Source of the DNA: Hippasteria phrygiana
Taxonomy: Eukaryota; Echinodermata; Asteroidea; Valvatida; Goniasteridae
DNA length: 64,000 nt
Direction: 5' to 3'
Assembly: GCA_037893225.1 (NCBI GenBank)
Contig: JAZGUH010000412.1
Coordinates: 1,550,001-1,614,000 of the forward strand
Part shown: positions 61,057 to 64,000 of the stretch, one piece after another
Layout: every line of letters begins with the position of its first letter
Position numbering within the stretch: position 1 is the first letter of the stretch
Notes under the pieces: model-generated
Seen by the model: the letters and a program-made list of their open reading frames with translations, nothing else
What the model was told of the DNA's origin: nothing
Database searches by the model: none
Translations under genes and position numbers: made by a program

Positions 61057-62082
61057 TTACGCGTTTTCCTGTACAGACTCGCTAGCTTTGGGCTGCGCTG
61101 GCTTATCGGACTTTTCATTGGCCCTTTGACGCTTAAAGCAATTCTCGAAGCGATGTCCCAGTTTCTTGCAGAAGGAGCATTTAGTGAGTTGCCTGTCGCT
61201 GTGCGCTTTGGCATTCTGCTCTTTTAGCGATTCCATTGAAGTTGCCATTGTCTGCATTTTACTGTTTGTTTCTTGTTGCTGCGCCACTAGTTGCTGCACA
61301 GAAGTGAGCAATTGCTTTTGAGTCTCCACCAGCTGCATCAAAATCGCATTCTGATTTGGGTTCTCAGGTCTTTGTGCACGCGCTGCATCAACAGAGTGTA
61401 CTTGGTTGACGTCAGTGACATTCTGGTCTCCACTTTCACGGTCCGGAAAAAGACCAAGCGCCATCTCACGTAATGCAAAGAAAGATAGCCCGGCATGATC
61501 AAAAACGAGTTTGCGCAGCTCTCTTCGCAACGACAGATCAATTAAACCACGGAGGAATTGCTCTTTGAGAGCATTCTCCCTTAGCTGTGTCAACGCGTTA
61601 CGGTCTGCCTCCCCACCGGCTAATAACTCCATTCTGTCATAGAGTCTTATCAATGCGCGGCTAAAATCAGCTAAACTCTCTCCCGCTAACTGATTGCGGC
61701 TATACAAAGCGCTTGTCAGTGACTGAATGGTCTCCGGAAACCCGAATCTACGGCGTAGCAATGCTGTCAACTTGGGAAGAGTATTTCTCTCACCCACCGG
61801 ACTACAATTGACCTCCTCCGTTGCAACCCCACCTAGAAAGTCTAGTGTCGCGCTTGATTGCTCCTGCTCCGAGAGCCCGAGTTGCCGTGCATATGTATCC
61901 ACATCACGGAGCCACTCATCCAAAGTCTGATCGCTAGCCCGTTTAGGGTATCCAAGAAACTTAGCAAGTTTAATGGTTGGTGCCCTCTGATAACGCAAAT
62001 TCTGGAAGGCACCTGCCAAGGTATTTGCCAGGGCTTGGTTGGATTGTAATATGGCGTCGACGATATTTTCAGGTAGTGCCAT
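61057..62082 (-). CDS. Gypsy gag
   Basis: 341 codons from ATG at 62082 (MALPENIVDAILQSNQALAN). Capsid-like region TIKLAKFLGYPKRASDQTLD..WLRDVDTYARQLGLSEQEQS..FLGGVA, then LRRRFGFPETIQSLTSALYS and LAGESLADFSRALIRLYDRM. A glutamine-rich coiled segment precedes a single zinc knuckle CSFCKKLGHRFENC. No internal stop or frameshift: this ORF looks intact, in contrast with pol. It would form the particle and package element RNA. Confidence 0.93.
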   Translation of the reverse strand: MALPENIVDAILQSNQALANTLAGAFQNLRYQRAPTIKLAKFLGYPKRASDQTLDEWLRDVDTYARQLGLSEQEQSSATLDFLGGVATEEVNCSPVGERNTLPKLTALLRRRFGFPETIQSLTSALYSRNQLAGESLADFSRALIRLYDRMELLAGGEADRNALTQLRENALKEQFLRGLIDLSLRRELRKLVFDHAGLSFFALREMALGLFPDRESGDQNVTDVNQVHSVDAARAQRPENPNQNAILMQLVETQKQLLTSVQQLVAQQQETNSKMQTMATSMESLKEQNAKAHSDRQLTKCSFCKKLGHRFENCFKRQRANEKSDKPAQPKASESVQENA

Positions 62083-62429
62083 GATCCCTGTATAAATAAC
62101 GCAGAGTCTACAATCAATACAGAATAGCACACAACCCTTATGTTGCAGAAACACAAAGGCCGCTAAACTGTGGCCATGAATAAATACCCTTATGAACTAA
62201 CACATACAAAACTGAAAATGGATTTTTAATTTAGTGTACTACATTCATCAGATATACATGTGGCCAGACACATAGGCCTACGTGGCCAAAAATTTTCTTT
62301 TTTTGTTTTGTTTTGTTTTACCCAAAAAGGGAAAGCCAAACTTTTATCTATATCAGGGGTCTAAGAAAAACAAGAAATACCAACAAAACCAATTATGTAG
62401 ATCAGAGATGATGAAAATAATCTTGCTTG

Positions 62430-62468
62430 ATTGAAGTCACACCCTGATCCTGTCTACGACGCCAATTC
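62430..62468 (-). other. Primer-binding-site region of the Gypsy element
   Basis: Immediately inside the 5' LTR the element strand reads GAATTGGCGTCGTAGACAGG. TGGCGTCGTAGACAGG starts with TGG as tRNA 3'-end complements do. I cannot assign the tRNA with confidence. Confidence 0.5.
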
Positions 62469-63180
62469 TGTCATGAGGTGGCAACCCTACCGTTGTTATC
62501 GGGCGGTCAGATTCACTCTCGTGAAGATGAGTAGGGTAGAAAGGAAACCTTCAACACTCAGACTGTTGTTTAAACTGATTAGAGTTGATTTGATTTAATT
62601 TAATTCACATTCTCCAGTTGTCTATACGACAAAATCTCGCTTAACGGGATGACCGGTAGGAATACAAAATAATCCAAAGATGAAGACAAAGACAATGGAG
62701 GAGACAAAGACCCCTGATACAAAAGAAAGGCCCTGTACTGTATGTTTGTGTTGTACAACAACGGTTAGGCTTGTATCGTAGCTTAGCAAGTCTCAGCTAT
62801 GCCCCAAAATGGGAGAAAAGTGGCTGATTTTCAGGCAAGGATCGGCTCAGTCTGGCGAGTTTCAAGGCACGCTCGTAAAAGGACCAAAACATGTGAGCGC
62901 TCTTCCCACATTGAGTATAACCCCTCGTTCTTCGTAAAAATGAACTAAGAATAAGCATTTGCTTTAATTACTTTGACGATGATGATGAAATGCCATTAAA
63001 AATAATCATTCTTTAGGTGCCGTTATCAAATAACATGATATCTATAAAGAAAGGTTCAAACTTGCTCACTAGGATCGCTAAATTAGCGGGGGTATGTACA
63101 CTGAAATGAACTGCACTAAATAGTCACTGCATCATGCATGCTCCCTAATGAATTATTCATTAAAACCCCATATCCTTACA
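62469..63180 (-). repeat. Gypsy 5' LTR
   Basis: 712 bp, nearly identical to 52374-53086. Element transcription would start here on the minus strand; a TATA-like box is not obvious. Confidence 0.95.
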
Positions 63181-64000
63181 ATATTAAGTGACCTATCTCT
63201 ATAAATACGGTTCTATTGATTATTCGAAACAGTCAGGATCTCTAAAAAATGATGTCCATTCCGTATGCCCAGATTAGGAAAACACGTGGATGGCACGAGT
63301 GTGCTGTCCTCATTGGTCATATCCCCAAACGACTTTGCATCTCGACCAATCAGGCACCGCTACATTTAACACAAGGGCGCTTTCATGTGTCAGGTACCCT
63401 GCTCTACATACAGGCTTATAATAAAGTGTGAAGGCGGAGTAAAGGCGCCAGACTAGAAAATATAATCGTTGCGTAATGCATATGTCTTTTCGGAATAGGG
63501 AAAGTACATGTAAAATTATGTATTATAAACACATCACAAAGATTGCCAGGCTGCTTTTTTGTCATTTGTATCTATCTTTTTTCAATGACAAATGTAATAT
63601 ATCCACAACCCAAGTTCTACAGCCTGGAATTAAAAATGGGGTTAAATCGAAATTATTGTGTGCCGATAAAAAGTTGTCTATTGATGATTTTCCTTTTCAT
63701 TTAGTTTTGGCTCAAACTGATTAAAAACAAAAAGGGAAACCACTTTTTCTTTGACGGGTTTGGCCAAAACAAGTATTGTAAAATGTAAATATAGGCTACC
63801 TACAATGCTATTTCCTGTAAAAAAGGGGGGGGGGGAGGAGATACCCTATCATTTTGTGTATTCCTATAACATTCATATGTTGTAGATCATGGATGACATT
63901 AATAATAAATAACAGAAAAGTATGCTTTAATGAATACAACTAAAACCTGTGTACCATTTTCACTTTTATTTTATTTTCACAAGCAGCTACAAATGTTTTG
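63181..64000. other. No recognised gene; CCAAT/TATA-like patch
   Basis: ATTGGTCAT (63312) and ACCAATCAG (63345), followed by a TATAATAAA stretch at 63417, resemble a plus-strand core promoter arrangement, but no downstream gene is recognisable. An 82-codon frame at 63476-63724 has no family resemblance. Confidence 0.3.

Larger units (their letters stand above)
52374..63180 (-). mobile_element. Ty3/Gypsy LTR retrotransposon, 10.8 kb with nested insertions
   Basis: Two ~712-bp LTRs (TG..CA ends) enclose gag, protease, RT, RNase H, integrase and a third ORF on the minus strand. The flanks ATAT on both sides are a possible 4-bp target duplication. The LTRs differ at about three positions, implying a young insertion, but pol carries three in-frame TAG codons (60261, 56494, 55594), frame changes near 60500-60590 and at an A6 run near 57490, and a 2.2-kb hAT insertion at 57690-59914. 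Without that insertion it is about 8.6 kb. Protease-RT-RNase H-integrase order is Ty3/Gypsy. As seen it cannot make a full Pol. Confidence 0.95.

Overview
This is a metazoan nuclear window, most likely from a marine invertebrate deuterostome (sea urchin, sea star, hemichordate or amphioxus grade). Evidence: intron-split coding exons of a DNA-PKcs gene, GT-AG introns, very dense transposable elements of many classes, and frequent ACATGTACATG / AGGCCTA motifs of the kind seen in such genomes. Species assignment is inference. No operons, CRISPR arrays or prokaryotic genes are present.

The host gene is PRKDC (DNA-dependent protein kinase catalytic subunit), on the minus strand. Seven consecutive 5' coding exons lie at 34352-34175, 30645-30569, 21442-21275, 11930-11822, 8938-8826, 4835-4736 and 1211-1060. 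They encode about 299 residues of the N-terminal HEAT arm, every splice phase is compatible, and the gene runs off the left edge. The roughly 33 kb hold about 0.9 kb of coding sequence; the introns are packed with mobile DNA. It includes a Penelope-like fragment, tRNA-derived SINEs, TTAA-flanked MITEs, a MULE-like element with a perfect 9-bp target duplication, two foldback elements (one with a minisatellite core), and a spliced transposase-like gene (14808-17992) inside intron 3, broken by one in-frame TGA. Several insertions end within 20-30 bp of PRKDC splice sites.

Right of the PRKDC start (34.4-64 kb) I see no intact host gene. The layout is: a hAT-like MITE, a broken LINE RT fragment, a nearly full-length but frameshifted I-group LINE (36.7-41.8 kb: zinc-knuckle ORF1, APE endonuclease, RT, RNase H), a fragment resembling a DIRS/Ngaro ORF1, a LINE 3' fragment, and two inverted copies of a THAP-domain exon about 7.5 kb apart. 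Between and around these are tandem repeats, MITEs and (GAGACC)n arrays. A 10.8-kb Ty3/Gypsy LTR retrotransposon (52374-63180, minus strand) follows. Its LTRs differ at only about three positions, yet its pol has three in-frame TAG codons, two frameshifts and a nested insertion: a 2.2-kb hAT element with GAGGCC-rich ends, itself invaded by a 644-bp MULE-like element. Between pol and the 3' LTR, the usual env position, the element carries an ORF with the SGNH/GDSL hydrolase motifs.

Most interesting items: (1) the four-exon transposase-like gene with flanking GAACGTCA...TGACGGA repeats; (2) the SGNH-hydrolase ORF in a Gypsy element; (3) a SINE supplying the sequence just upstream of a PRKDC splice acceptor; (4) nested TE stratigraphy with readable target duplications; (5) the foldback element with a 39-bp minisatellite core.
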